NCBI GenBank assembly: GCA_963812945.1
Contig: CAWEXD010000008.1
Location: forward strand, 1,922,001 to 1,986,000
From: DASRDR01 sp963812945 [NCBI: uncultured Candidatus Rokubacteria bacterium]
GTDB lineage: Bacteria; Methylomirabilota; Methylomirabilia; Rokubacteriales
Direction: 5' to 3'
Length of the DNA stretch: 64,000 nt
The position numbers were made by a program, and so were the translations under genes. Shown one piece after another: positions 31,749 to 40,237 of this stretch. The notes beneath the pieces were generated by a model that was not told the origin of the DNA, did not search any database, and saw only the letters and a program-made list of their open reading frames with translations. Every line of letters begins with the position of its first letter. Position 1 is the stretch's first letter.

Positions 31749-32923
31749 GCCTCCCGCGAGCCGCGAGCGTCGTCGTGATCGGCGGCGGCGCCGTCGGCTG
31801 CAGCATCGCCTATCACCTCGCCCGGCGGGGCGTCCGGGACGTGGTGGCGCTGGAGCGGGAGACGATCGGGAGCGGCACCACGAGCAAGGCCGCGGGCGGG
31901 ATCCGGGCCCAGTTCGGCACCGAGGCGGAGATCCGCTTCTCGCTCGAGGGCCAGCGCGTGCTCGAGTCCTTCAAGGAGGAGTTCGGCGGCGACCCCGGCT
32001 TCCAGCGGATCGGCTATCTCTTCCTGATCTCGAGCGCGGCGGACCTCCGTGGCTTCGAGCCGCGCATCGCGCTCCAGCGACGGCTCGGCGTCGACGTCCG
32101 GGTGATCACGCCGAAGGAAGCGCAGGCGATCGTCCCGGCGCTCTTCGTCGACGACCTGGTTGCGGCGGTGTGGGGTCCAGAGGACGGTGTCGCGGGGCCG
32201 GCCGAGGTGACGGCCGGATTCGCCCGGCGGGCGCGTGAGCTCGGCGCCCGCATCCTGGAGGGCGTCGAGACCACCGGGCTCACGCTCGCGGCCGGGCGCG
32301 TGCACGGTGTGAAGACGTCCGCCGGGGAGATCGCGGCGCCGGTCGTCGTCAACGCGGCCGGCCCCGCCGCGGCGCGGGTGGGCCGCCTCGCCGGCCTCGC
32401 GCTGCCCGTCTACCCCCGGCGTCGCCACATCTTCTACACGGACCCGTTTCCCGAGGTGCCGGGCCCCGTGCCCATCACGACGGACACCGCCAGCGGGTTC
32501 TACTTCCGCAAGGAGATGGAGCAGCTGCTCCTGAGCCCCGGCGACGTCCAGGACATCGGCGACGACCAGGCCGCGCCGGTCGACTGGGCGATGATGGAGG
32601 CCGCCGTGACCAAGGCGGTCCACCGAGTCCCGGCAGTCGAGCGGGCACGGATCGCGGGCGGCTGGGCCGGCCTCCGCCCCCTCACACCCGACGACCACGC
32701 GATCCTCGGCTGGGCGCCCGGCGTCGAGGGCTTCTTCCTGGCCGTCGGCTGGGGCGGCCACGGCTTCCAGCACTCGCCGGCCACGGGTCGTGTCGTCGCC
32801 GAGTGGATCGTCGACGGACGGCCGTCCATGGATCTGTCGCTCTTCGACCCCGCGCGCTTCGGCAGCCGCACCCCTCGCCTCCCCGGCGAGGGACCGGATG
32901 CCGGCCGCCCGGACGCGGAGTGA
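31745..32923 (+). CDS. FAD-dependent oxidoreductase, DAO/sarcosine oxidase beta-like
   Basis: 392 residues of the DAO superfamily. The FAD motif VVIGGGAVGCSIAYHLARRG starts at about residue 10. SGTTSKAAGGIRAQFGTE is the flavin-contacting stretch seen in sarcosine, dimethylglycine and D-amino-acid oxidases. The C-terminal half has RRRHIFYTDPF, GGWAGLRPLTPDDHAILGWA and GWGGHGFQHSPATG, the usual ending. It probably oxidises a secondary or N-methyl amine or an amino acid. The start GTG overlaps the preceding stop by 4 bp, so coupling is likely. Bases 31769-32090 are duplicated at 25634-25955. Confidence 0.92.
   Translation: MSLPRAASVVVIGGGAVGCSIAYHLARRGVRDVVALERETIGSGTTSKAAGGIRAQFGTEAEIRFSLEGQRVLESFKEEFGGDPGFQRIGYLFLISSAADLRGFEPRIALQRRLGVDVRVITPKEAQAIVPALFVDDLVAAVWGPEDGVAGPAEVTAGFARRARELGARILEGVETTGLTLAAGRVHGVKTSAGEIAAPVVVNAAGPAAARVGRLAGLALPVYPRRRHIFYTDPFPEVPGPVPITTDTASGFYFRKEMEQLLLSPGDVQDIGDDQAAPVDWAMMEAAVTKAVHRVPAVERARIAGGWAGLRPLTPDDHAILGWAPGVEGFFLAVGWGGHGFQHSPATGRVVAEWIVDGRPSMDLSLFDPARFGSRTPRLPGEGPDAGRPDAE
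31769..32090 (+). repeat. 322-bp direct repeat, intact-gene copy
   Basis: Near-identical (315 of 322 bp by my count) to 25634-25955 and in the same orientation, 6,135 bp apart. The two copies flank the permease genes, the binding-protein gene and the flavoprotein gene. Homologous recombination between them would excise or duplicate that block. Confidence 0.85.
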
Positions 32924-32958
32924 CCGGCAACTTCGCGCCACCGGAGGGAATGCGTCCG

Positions 32959-33930
32959 ATGAGCCTCGAGATCGTGGTCCCCGACGACTTTCCGCCCGCG
33001 CTGACGGGGTCCGCTGCCGAGCCCCGCCTGCGCGCTCTCGGCCAGGTCACGGTCCACACCGAGCGCGGGGCGGATCAGGAGGCAGAGCTGATCCGCCGCA
33101 TCGGGGAGGCGGAGGTCGTGATCAACATCCGCGCCCACGCGCGGTTCACGGACCGGGTCCTCGCCGGCTGCCCTCGGCTTCGGCTCATCTCGATCTGGGG
33201 GACCGGGACGGACAACGTCGATCTCGCCGCCTGCCAGGCCCGCGGCGTGGCGGTGACCAACACCCCCGGCGTGAACGCCCACGCCGTTGCCGAGCACACG
33301 GTCGCCCTCATGCTCGCCGCCACCCGCCGCATCCCTGCCATGGACCGTGACACGCGGGAGGGCCAGTGGCCGCGCGGCCTTCTCGTGCAGCTCGAGGGGC
33401 TGACCGTGGGGCTCGTCGGGCTCGGGGCCATCGGCAGCCGTGTGGCGCGGCTGCTCGGGCCCTTCGGCGTCCGGCTCCTGGCCGCGACCTACGGGCCGGA
33501 CGCGGGGCGCGCCGCCGCGGCCGGCGCCCGCCACGTTCCCGTCGAGACGCTCCTCCGGGAGTCGGACATCGTGAGCCTCCACCTCCGGCTGAGCGCCGAT
33601 ACCCAGGGCTATCTCGGCCGGGCGCGCCTTGCGCTCATGAAGCCTGGGGCATTCCTCGTGAACACCGCGCGCGGCGCGCTGGTGGACAAGGCGGCGCTGG
33701 TGGACGCGCTCCGGGAAGGCCGGCTCGCGGGTGCCGCGCTCGACGTCTTCCACGAGGAGCCCGTCCCGCCCGGGGACCCGATCCTCGCTCTCCCGAACGT
33801 CGTGCTCACGCCCCACAACGGCGGGATGACCCGCGAGGTGATCGACGGCGGGCTGCTCCGAGCGGTGGAGAACGTCGAGCACTTCCTCGCCGGCCGGCCG
33901 CGCGACACCGTGGTCCCGCCGCCGCGCTGA
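32959..33930 (+). CDS. D-2-hydroxyacid dehydrogenase family protein
   Basis: 323 residues. The NAD-binding motif is VGLVGLGAIGSRVA. Catalytic Arg lies in NTARGALVD, the Glu in the DVFHEEP region, and the catalytic His in TPHNGGMT. SIWGTGTDNVDL and GVNAHAVAEHTVALML are family signatures. It reduces 2-keto acids or oxidises D-2-hydroxyacids. ATG 32959 (MSLEIVVPDD) lies 11 bp after GGAGG. A GTG at 32920 overlapping the preceding stop (GTGA) would add 13 residues and is an alternative. As the last gene of the operon it may handle the keto acid made by the amine/amino-acid oxidase upstream. Confidence 0.9.
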   Translation: MSLEIVVPDDFPPALTGSAAEPRLRALGQVTVHTERGADQEAELIRRIGEAEVVINIRAHARFTDRVLAGCPRLRLISIWGTGTDNVDLAACQARGVAVTNTPGVNAHAVAEHTVALMLAATRRIPAMDRDTREGQWPRGLLVQLEGLTVGLVGLGAIGSRVARLLGPFGVRLLAATYGPDAGRAAAAGARHVPVETLLRESDIVSLHLRLSADTQGYLGRARLALMKPGAFLVNTARGALVDKAALVDALREGRLAGAALDVFHEEPVPPGDPILALPNVVLTPHNGGMTREVIDGGLLRAVENVEHFLAGRPRDTVVPPPR

Positions 33931-34030
33931 GCGGAGCGTACCCTCGCCTCCGTGGCGCGCCTTCGAGGAGACGCCGGCGCGATCCCGCGACAGACCCGCG
34001 GGCTTGACGGTACCCGGGGACGCCACCACG

Positions 34031-34699
34031 ATGGCCCGCATGGTAGAGAGCGGTCGCCAGTCGTGGGACCCCCGGGTGATCGGGGCGATCGGGGCGGTCC
34101 TCCTGATCGCCGTTCTCGCCGCGTTTCTGTGGCTGGACCCGCGCCGGGCGGGAGAGCTGGTGACCGAGGACGGGCCGGTGGAGTGGGCCCAGACCGGGCT
34201 CCTGGTCACCAGCTTGTTGGTGACCTTGCCCCGCACCGTCCGCCGGCTGGTGCGGGGCCAATCGGCCGTCCCCGAGCTCCTGTTCGGGGCCTTGCTGCTG
34301 GTCGGCATCACCGTTGAGCTGAGCCTCCACAGCTGGGTCGGGTTCCGCTTCCGGAACTGGCGGCTCTCGCTCCGGCGCAGCGCCGACCCGGTCTTCCCGT
34401 GGGTCGTCTTGGCGCTGAGCCTGATCGCCGGGCTGGCGGTGGTCCGTCACGTGATCCGTCACCGCTGCTCGCTTCTATCCATGGCGCGTGGCCTGCCTCG
34501 CTCTCGGTGGGGCCAGCTCACGATCGCGGGGACCGCCGTATACGCGGTAACCCTGGTTTTCCAGAAGCCGATCGACCGCCTCATGCGAGAGCCCTCGTAC
34601 TTCCTGGAGGAATCGATCGAGATGGTCGGCACGCTCTGGCTGTGCCTCGCCGCCTGGGAGCTCGCGCGGACACCGGCCGGCGAGGACGGCGAGGCGTGA
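34031..34699 (+). CDS. Multi-spanning membrane protein of unknown function
   Basis: About 222 residues with roughly six hydrophobic stretches: VIGAIGAVLLIAVLAAFLWL, the LLVTSLLVTLP region, ELLFGALLLVGITVEL, VFPWVVLALSLIAGLAVV, a helix near AGTAVYAVTLVF, and MVGTLWLCLAAWELA at the end. No family was recognised. The motif EDGPVEWAQTGLL after the first helix and EPSYFLEESIEM before the last resemble a small group of uncharacterised integral membrane proteins. Start candidates are TTG 34004, ATG 34031 and ATG 34040; ATG 34031 is used. It sits between the dehydrogenase and the nitrile hydratase genes on the same strand. Confidence 0.7.
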   Translation: MARMVESGRQSWDPRVIGAIGAVLLIAVLAAFLWLDPRRAGELVTEDGPVEWAQTGLLVTSLLVTLPRTVRRLVRGQSAVPELLFGALLLVGITVELSLHSWVGFRFRNWRLSLRRSADPVFPWVVLALSLIAGLAVVRHVIRHRCSLLSMARGLPRSRWGQLTIAGTAVYAVTLVFQKPIDRLMREPSYFLEESIEMVGTLWLCLAAWELARTPAGEDGEA

Positions 34700-34774
34700 G
34701 ACGCTTTTCGGGCCGCCCCGAACGCGCTACGATCGATGCGCTGGCGACGCACCGGTGACACGGGAGGCGATCGG

Positions 34775-35485
34775 ATGAGCGGACCACACGAGCACGAGCC
34801 CCGGGACGAGCATGGCCACGACCACGCCCACGAGCACGGACACGGACACGAGCACGGAGGGCACGCGACGGACGACCCGGCGCACCCCCACAACGCCCCG
34901 CTCTCCGATGTCCAGCTCCGCGTGAAGGCGCTGGAGTCCCTCCTCACCGAGAAGGGGCTCGTCGACCCGGCCACGCTCGACGAGCTGATCGACACGTACG
35001 AGACGAAGGTGGGTCCCCGGAACGGCGCCCGGGTCGTGGCGAAGGCGTGGGTGGACCCGGAGTTCCGGCGGCGGCTCCTCGCCGACGCCACGGCGACCCT
35101 CGCCGATCTCGGCTACATCGGCCGCCAGGGCGAGGACATGGTCGTCCTCGAGAACACGCCCGCGGTCCACAACGTCGTCGTGTGCACGCTCTGCTCCTGC
35201 TACCCCTGGCCGGTGCTCGGCCTGCCGCCCGTCTGGTACAAGTCGGCGCCCTATCGCGCCCGCGCGGTCCTCGATCCGCGCGGCGTCCTTCGCGAGGTCG
35301 GGGTCGACCTGCCCGACGACGTCGAGGTGCGCGTCTGGGACTCCACCGCGGAGCTCCGGTATCTCGTCCTGCCCGAGCGACCCCCGGGAACCGAGGGCTG
35401 GAGCGAGGAGGAGCTGGCCGTGCTCGTCACCCGCGACGCGATGATCGGCGTGGCGCGGGTGAAGGCGCCGGAGGCCTCCCGATGA
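34775..35485 (+). CDS. nthA: Nitrile hydratase subunit alpha (cobalt type)
   Basis: 236 residues. The metal site is C137-T-L-C140-S-C142-Y143: three cysteines, with Thr and Tyr around them as in cobalt-type enzymes (iron-type has Ser and Thr). It hydrates nitriles to amides together with beta. The body has [20 protein letters not shown] and [19 protein letters not shown], normal for alpha. The first 40 residues contain 13 histidines, mostly as HxH, likely binding metal. ATG 34775 follows GGGAGG. It overlaps beta by 4 bp (ATGA). The activator gene is 6.3 kb away at 42422. Confidence 0.96.
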   Translation: MSGPHEHEPRDEHGHDHAHEHGHGHEHGGHATDDPAHPHNAPLSDVQLRVKALESLLTEKGLVDPATLDELIDTYETKVGPRNGARVVAKAWVDPEFRRRLLADATATLADLGYIGRQGEDMVVLENTPAVHNVVVCTLCSCYPWPVLGLPPVWYKSAPYRARAVLDPRGVLREVGVDLPDDVEVRVWDSTAELRYLVLPERPPGTEGWSEEELAVLVTRDAMIGVARVKAPEASR

Positions 35486-36159
35486 ACGGCGCTCACGACC
35501 TGGGCGGGATGCACGGCTTCGGCCCGGTGGTCCTCGAGCCGGACGAGCCGGTCTTCCATGCAGAGTGGGAGCGGCGGACCTTCGCGCTGAACCTCGCGAT
35601 GGGCGGCTGGCGCCGGTGGAACCTCGACATGTCGCGCCACGCGCGCGAGCAGATGCCCCCGGCCGAGTACCTGGCGACCAGCTACTACGGGCTCTGGCTC
35701 TGGGGGCTCGAGCGCCTCCTCGAACGCCATGGGTTCCTCCCCCGGGCCGAGATCGATCGCCGCGTGAGCCAGGGTGTCGGCGGGGCGCCAGGCCGCGTCG
35801 AGCCTCAGTCGGGGACGCTCCGGCGCGAGGACGTCCCCCGGATTCTCCAAAACCGCCGCGCGGCGCGGCTCGACGATCCCGTGCCCCCGAAGTTCAAGGC
35901 CGGGGACATGGTGGTCGCCCGGAACGCCCACCCCGTCGGCCACACCCGGCTCCCCCGCTACGTGCGCGGCCGCCGCGGGGTGATCGACCGGGACCATGGA
36001 GTCTTCATCTTCCCCGACACGCACGCGGCCGGGCTCGGCCGGAAGCCTCAGCACGTCTACAGCGTGCGGTTCGATGCGCGAGAGCTCTGGGGTCCGGACG
36101 GCCACGCCAGAGACGCGGTGTACGTCGATCTCTGGGACGACTACCTCGACCCTGCCTGA
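35482..36159 (+). CDS. nthB: Nitrile hydratase subunit beta
   Basis: 225 residues. The start [16 protein letters not shown] is the beta signature. [19 protein letters not shown] and [13 protein letters not shown] follow. The C-terminal SH3-like barrel has [53 protein letters not shown] and [10 protein letters not shown]. The family's two conserved arginines that contact the active-site cysteines are in the N-terminal helices. It pairs with the alpha subunit, with which it overlaps by 4 bp, so the two should be made in equal amounts. Length matches cobalt-type beta chains. Confidence 0.96.
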   Translation: MNGAHDLGGMHGFGPVVLEPDEPVFHAEWERRTFALNLAMGGWRRWNLDMSRHAREQMPPAEYLATSYYGLWLWGLERLLERHGFLPRAEIDRRVSQGVGGAPGRVEPQSGTLRREDVPRILQNRRAARLDDPVPPKFKAGDMVVARNAHPVGHTRLPRYVRGRRGVIDRDHGVFIFPDTHAAGLGRKPQHVYSVRFDARELWGPDGHARDAVYVDLWDDYLDPA

Positions 36160-36238
36160 TCGTCCCGGGAGACGTCCGGGCCAAGAAGCCCCGCGCGGAT
36201 GGTCCCCCGGTCCGATCGCGGGAGGCGAACGGGGTGCG

Positions 36239-37036
36239 ATGAGTCGACGGGTCGTGCTGGCCACCCTGATCCTCGCCGTTCTGGGAATCTGGGCACGCCA
36301 CCTCGCGGCAGAGGAGATCCGGATCGAGACGCTGGCGACGCGGCCAGGCGTGACGCTCCAGATGCTCGTCCTGCGGCCCGACAGGCCGGTCGCCAGCGTG
36401 GTGTTGTTCATGGGCGGTGACGGGAAGCTGGGCGGCTTCCAGCCGAACGGGAACCCCGTCTTCGGGGGCAACTTCCTGGTGCGCTCCCGCTCCGTGTTCC
36501 TGAGCCAGGGGATGACCGTGGCCGTCCTCGACGCGCCGTCCGACCGTCAGGAAGTCCGAGGCCTGGCCGGATTCCGGCAGAGCCCCCAGCACATGCAGGA
36601 CATCGCCGCCGTCATGCGGCACTTGCGGTCCCAGGCGACCGTTCCGGTGTGGCTGGTCGGCACGAGCCTGGGAACCGTCTCCGCGGCGGCCGCCGCCATC
36701 CGGATCCGGGAGGCAGGCCCGGACGGGATCGTGCTGACCTCGAGCTTCGTGAACCCGTCCTCTCAGGGAGCGCTGCCCTCGCATCGCCTCGGCGAGATCA
36801 GGGTCCCGACACTCCTCGTCCATCACGAGAAGGACGAGTGCCAGGGCAGCCTCTTCAAGGACGTGCCGCCCGTCCTCGCCGCCCTGACCGGAGCCCCGCG
36901 CAGGGAGCTGATCACATTCCGGGACGGCGGCCCGCCCAAGGGCGACCCGTGCGAGCCGTGGGGCTACCACGGCTACCCGGGCATCGAGTCGAAGACCGTC
37001 ATCCGGATCACAGACTGGATCAAGGCCCCGAAGTAG
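36239..37036 (+). CDS. Exported alpha/beta-hydrolase-like protein
   Basis: 265 residues. A signal peptide covers about the first 24 residues (RRVVLATLILAVLGIWARHL, ending AAE). The mature part is alpha/beta hydrolase-like: SVVLFMGGDGKLGG (oxyanion side), the nucleophile elbow VGTSLGTVSAA with Ser, the acid D in HHEKDECQG, and the base His in GYHGYPGIE. Extra cysteines in CQG and PCEPWG could form a disulfide outside the cytoplasm. ATG 36239 follows GGGAGGCG. It lies 79 bp downstream of the nitrile hydratase beta gene and could be in its transcript, but its substrate is unknown and a link to nitrile use is not shown. Confidence 0.8.
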   Translation: MSRRVVLATLILAVLGIWARHLAAEEIRIETLATRPGVTLQMLVLRPDRPVASVVLFMGGDGKLGGFQPNGNPVFGGNFLVRSRSVFLSQGMTVAVLDAPSDRQEVRGLAGFRQSPQHMQDIAAVMRHLRSQATVPVWLVGTSLGTVSAAAAAIRIREAGPDGIVLTSSFVNPSSQGALPSHRLGEIRVPTLLVHHEKDECQGSLFKDVPPVLAALTGAPRRELITFRDGGPPKGDPCEPWGYHGYPGIESKTVIRITDWIKAPK

Positions 37037-37110
37037 CCGCCCCGGCCCGGGCTGCCCGCTTGCCCCGACACCGCGGCATCGACCCAAGGCCCGCCCCGCG
37101 GCCGATCCTG

Positions 37111-37116
37111 TAGAAT
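37111..37116 (+). promoter_or_regulatory. -10-like TAGAAT before the GT4 gene
   Basis: TAGAAT lies 31 bp before ATG 37148, with a CGGAGG ribosome site in between. No clear -35 element is visible. It would give the glycosyltransferase pair a promoter of its own. Confidence 0.35.
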
Positions 37117-37147
37117 CTCCGACGGGGCGCGCGCCCACGATCGGAGG

Positions 37148-38470
37148 ATGACCGTTCTCGACCGGCTCGACCTCATCTACGTCGGCACGCTGCCACCTCA
37201 GCCCGGCGGAGCGGCCGTGGTTGGCGCTCAGCTTCTGGAGCAGCTCGGGGCTCGGGGGCACCGCGTTCGGGCGCTGGCTCCGATCGGCCCCGCCACCTAT
37301 CCCGACCGCACCGCCTTCCCCGCAAGCTCCTCCGGCGTGCGCGTAACGTGGTTCCCCGTCCCCCGACTGGAGAACGCTCCGAACGTCCCCCCCGACGACG
37401 ATTTCGCCCGGGCGGAGCGCGCGCACCTCACGACTGCGCTTCCGAGGATGATCCGCGAGGCTCGCCCGGACGCCGTGGTCATCGGCCGAGAGTCGTTCGC
37501 GCGTCACGTTCCGGCCATCGCCCGGGCGCACCGAGTGCCGTCCCTGATGCTGGTGCACGGGGACCCCTCGAGGAGCTTGATCCAGGGCACCTACCCCGCA
37601 CCCCACGCGGCGCGCCTGCTGGCCCGGTACCGTCAGGTGGACCGAATCGCCACTCCGGGCCGACACATGGCGTCGGGCCTCAGGCGCATCGGCCTCCGCC
37701 GCGTCACCGTGATCCCCAACGGGGTCGATCTCGATCGCTTCGCGCCAGGAACCCGGGACCCCGCCCTGCTGTCGGAGCTCGAGATTCCCGACCATCATCG
37801 CGTGATCCTGCACGCATCGAAGCTGGAGCCGGGCAAGAGAGCTCAGGACATCGTCGACTCGGCCGAGCAGGTCCTGGCCCGTCACGATGATCTCATCTAC
37901 GTGATTGCCGGCCACGGGCCGTGCCGGGAGCCCTTGGAGGAAGCGTGCCGCCAGAAGGGGCTCATCGAGCGGTTCCGCTTCGCGGGGTGGGTCGATCACC
38001 GGCAGATGCCTCGCTACGTCAACCTGGCGGACGCGGTGCTGATGCCCTCGGAAGCGGAGACCCAGGCCCTCGTCTATCTCGAGACCCAGGCATGCGCTCG
38101 TCTGCTCCTCGCGAGCGATATCCCCGCGGCGCGAGAGGTCGTCACCGACGGGGAGACCGGCCTGCTGTTTCGCACGGGCGACGTCGATGATCTCGTCGCG
38201 ACCACGCTTCACGCGCTCGCGAATCCCCGTCTCCGCGCCCGCATCGGCCGGGCGGCGCGGAGACGGGTGGCGCGCCACGGCCTGCATGCCATGACGGCGA
38301 CCTACGAGGGGCTTCTCCGGCGCATCGCGCGCCGACCATACCGAGCGGCCCGGCACGCCGTGAGCCCTCGAACGAGGGCCCGGCCAGGTCAGGACCGTAG
38401 AGCTCGGCCGTGGCGCTTGCGCACGCCGGTGGCGCTCTCTTATCATGTCCCGGCTCGAGCTCATGAGTGA
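37148..38470 (+). CDS. Glycosyltransferase family 4
   Basis: 440 residues of the GT-B fold. The N-terminal Gly-rich loop is TLPPQPGGAAVVGAQLLEQL, the linker strand is VTVIPNGVDLDRFAPG (187-201), LHASKLEPGKRAQD opens the C-terminal domain, and the donor-site E-x7-E motif is E304 to E312 (EAETQALVYLE). It should transfer a sugar from a nucleotide-sugar donor with retention of configuration. The last 40 residues are Arg-rich and look like a basic tail. ATG 37148 has a good ribosome site. It overlaps the next glycosyltransferase gene. Confidence 0.9.
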   Translation: MTVLDRLDLIYVGTLPPQPGGAAVVGAQLLEQLGARGHRVRALAPIGPATYPDRTAFPASSSGVRVTWFPVPRLENAPNVPPDDDFARAERAHLTTALPRMIREARPDAVVIGRESFARHVPAIARAHRVPSLMLVHGDPSRSLIQGTYPAPHAARLLARYRQVDRIATPGRHMASGLRRIGLRRVTVIPNGVDLDRFAPGTRDPALLSELEIPDHHRVILHASKLEPGKRAQDIVDSAEQVLARHDDLIYVIAGHGPCREPLEEACRQKGLIERFRFAGWVDHRQMPRYVNLADAVLMPSEAETQALVYLETQACARLLLASDIPAAREVVTDGETGLLFRTGDVDDLVATTLHALANPRLRARIGRAARRRVARHGLHAMTATYEGLLRRIARRPYRAARHAVSPRTRARPGQDRRARPWRLRTPVALSYHVPARAHE

Positions 38471-40211
38471 CCGCGTCCGCCTCCGCGTTCTCTACGACGT
38501 TCCTGGCTGGGCCTACCACGGGTACGCGAGCGGCATCAAGAGGTACGCGCCGCCCGACTTCGACGTGTCCATCTCGCCCATCAAGGTGGACAGGCGGTGG
38601 CTGCCGTGGGACGAGATCCTCGGCAGCACGCCGCCCGACCTCCTCTTCCTGCTGGACTACGGGCGCGCCCTCGCGGTCAACCAGGAGATCCGGGCGCGCG
38701 GCTGGAGCACCGTCCTCATGGTGGCCTGGAGCCGCGGGTGGCCGAGCGACGTCCAGCGGTTCTGGCCCGCGTACTGCGTCGCCGACGCCGCGCTGGTCTC
38801 CAACCTGGCCAGCTGGGATCGACTGGGGCGCCTGCCGCGCTCCTACAGCATTCCGTACGGCGTGGACGGTCAGATCTTCAAGGTCCGGGTCCCCATCGAG
38901 CAGCGCAAGCCCCGCGTCCTGTGGGTCGGCTCCCAGTACTTCCGCGCGCTCAAGGGCTACGACGACTACATCGTCCCGCTCGCGGCCCGGCTGGGGGAGC
39001 TGGGCATCGAGTGCGAGACCCGCCTCGTCGACTCGTTCGGGTCGGACAAGGCAACCCCGGCCCAGATGAGCGACTGGTACAACTCCGGCACCGTGCTGGT
39101 GTGCGCGAGCGAGAGCGAGGGGACGCCCACCCCGCCCATCGAGGCGGCCGCCTGCGGCTGCACGGTCGTGTCGACTCGGGTCGGGAACATGCCGGAGCTG
39201 ATACGGGACGGCGTCAACGGGTACCTGGTCGACCGGAGCGTGGACGCGCTCCTGGAGGGTGTCCTGGCGGCCACCGAAAACCATGCGCGGCTCGCGACGC
39301 AGATGCAGGAGGACGTGCGTCCGTGGCTCTGGTACCACCGGAGCTACCAGTACTACCAGATGTTCCGCGAGGTGCTGGGGATGGACGGCGAGGGAGCCGC
39401 TCCGGCGCCGAGCCGCCGTCCGGACCTGTCAGCGGATCTCACCGTCTTCGTGACCACCGTCGGGGCGCCGGGCTTCGAGGCCTGCCTCGACCACCTCGCC
39501 CGCCAGGACACGAAGTTCCGGCTCGAGATCATCCAGGAGGTCGCGCCGCTCAGCGCCGCGCTCCAGCGGATGCTCGACCGCTGCGAGACACCGTACTACG
39601 TCCAGGTCGACGAGGACATGCTCCTCTACCCACACGCGGTGCAGACACTCCACCGGTGGATGCGGAGCGCACCGGACCGCACCGCGATGTGCGTGGGCAA
39701 CCTCTACGACACCCACCTCGGTCGAGCGATCCAGGGGGTGAAGATCTTCCACCGGGACGTCGGCCGGCGGTACCCGTGGACGGCCACGCCCGCCGTGCTC
39801 GATCGCATCCGGCGGATGCAGGAGGACGGCCTCCTGATCCAGGCCGCGCCCGCCGACGGCCTCGACCCGGCCTCGCCCTCGGTCCTGGGGCTGCACGGCG
39901 CCGCCTGGTCGCCAGAGGCGCTCTACGAGCGGTACTTCACGCTCGAATCCTGGCGGCGGGCCCACGAAGACATGATGGGCTGGTTCGCCGTGGTCCCGCC
40001 CGACCTGCTCGCCCGGTTCCTCCGCGAGCGTACCGAGGAGAGCTTCTTGGCCGTCATGGGGGTGCTGGGCGCTGCCCTCCGGTTCCCGTCGGGCGGCGCG
40101 CCGCGGAAGGACTTCCGCGCCACGCCCGTCCTGCCGGGCCTCGCCACGGCTCGTAGCCTCTTCGCCGAGCTGACCACGGCGCCGCCGGAGGACGCCGGCC
40201 CGGGAAGCTGA
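38463..40211 (+). CDS. Two-domain glycosyltransferase (GT4-like plus GT2-like)
   Basis: 582 residues. The first 305 form a GT-B, GT4-like domain with VGSQYFRALKGYDD, SESEGTPTPPIEAA (E219 to E227, E-x7-E) and VVSTRVGNMPELIRDGVNG. Residues 325-500 look like a GT-A/GT2-type domain: LTVFVTTVGAPGFEACLDHL and VQVDEDMLLYPHA, whose D383-E-D385 fits a DxD metal site. It may add two sugars in sequence. ATG 38463 overlaps the previous stop; ATG 38445, six codons upstream, is an alternative. It is convergent with the HPr-kinase-like gene. The acceptor is unknown. Confidence 0.8.
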   Translation: MSDRVRLRVLYDVPGWAYHGYASGIKRYAPPDFDVSISPIKVDRRWLPWDEILGSTPPDLLFLLDYGRALAVNQEIRARGWSTVLMVAWSRGWPSDVQRFWPAYCVADAALVSNLASWDRLGRLPRSYSIPYGVDGQIFKVRVPIEQRKPRVLWVGSQYFRALKGYDDYIVPLAARLGELGIECETRLVDSFGSDKATPAQMSDWYNSGTVLVCASESEGTPTPPIEAAACGCTVVSTRVGNMPELIRDGVNGYLVDRSVDALLEGVLAATENHARLATQMQEDVRPWLWYHRSYQYYQMFREVLGMDGEGAAPAPSRRPDLSADLTVFVTTVGAPGFEACLDHLARQDTKFRLEIIQEVAPLSAALQRMLDRCETPYYVQVDEDMLLYPHAVQTLHRWMRSAPDRTAMCVGNLYDTHLGRAIQGVKIFHRDVGRRYPWTATPAVLDRIRRMQEDGLLIQAAPADGLDPASPSVLGLHGAAWSPEALYERYFTLESWRRAHEDMMGWFAVVPPDLLARFLRERTEESFLAVMGVLGAALRFPSGGAPRKDFRATPVLPGLATARSLFAELTTAPPEDAGPGS

Positions 40212-40219
40212 CCGGGCCT

Positions 40220-40234
40220 CGGCGGGCGCCGCCG
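40220..40234. terminator. Short hairpin between convergent genes
   Basis: CGGCGG (40220-40225), a 3-nt loop and CCGCCG (40229-40234) lie between the stops of the convergent glycosyltransferase and HPr-kinase-like genes. There is no T-tract. It could slow polymerase from both sides. Confidence 0.3.
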
Positions 40235-40237
40235 GGC

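Noticed and set aside
34775-36159. Nitrile-hydratase-like leader peptide (NHLP) system
   Set aside because: Both subunits are full length with an intact metal site and a P14K activator exists, so this is a real enzyme and not a RiPP precursor.
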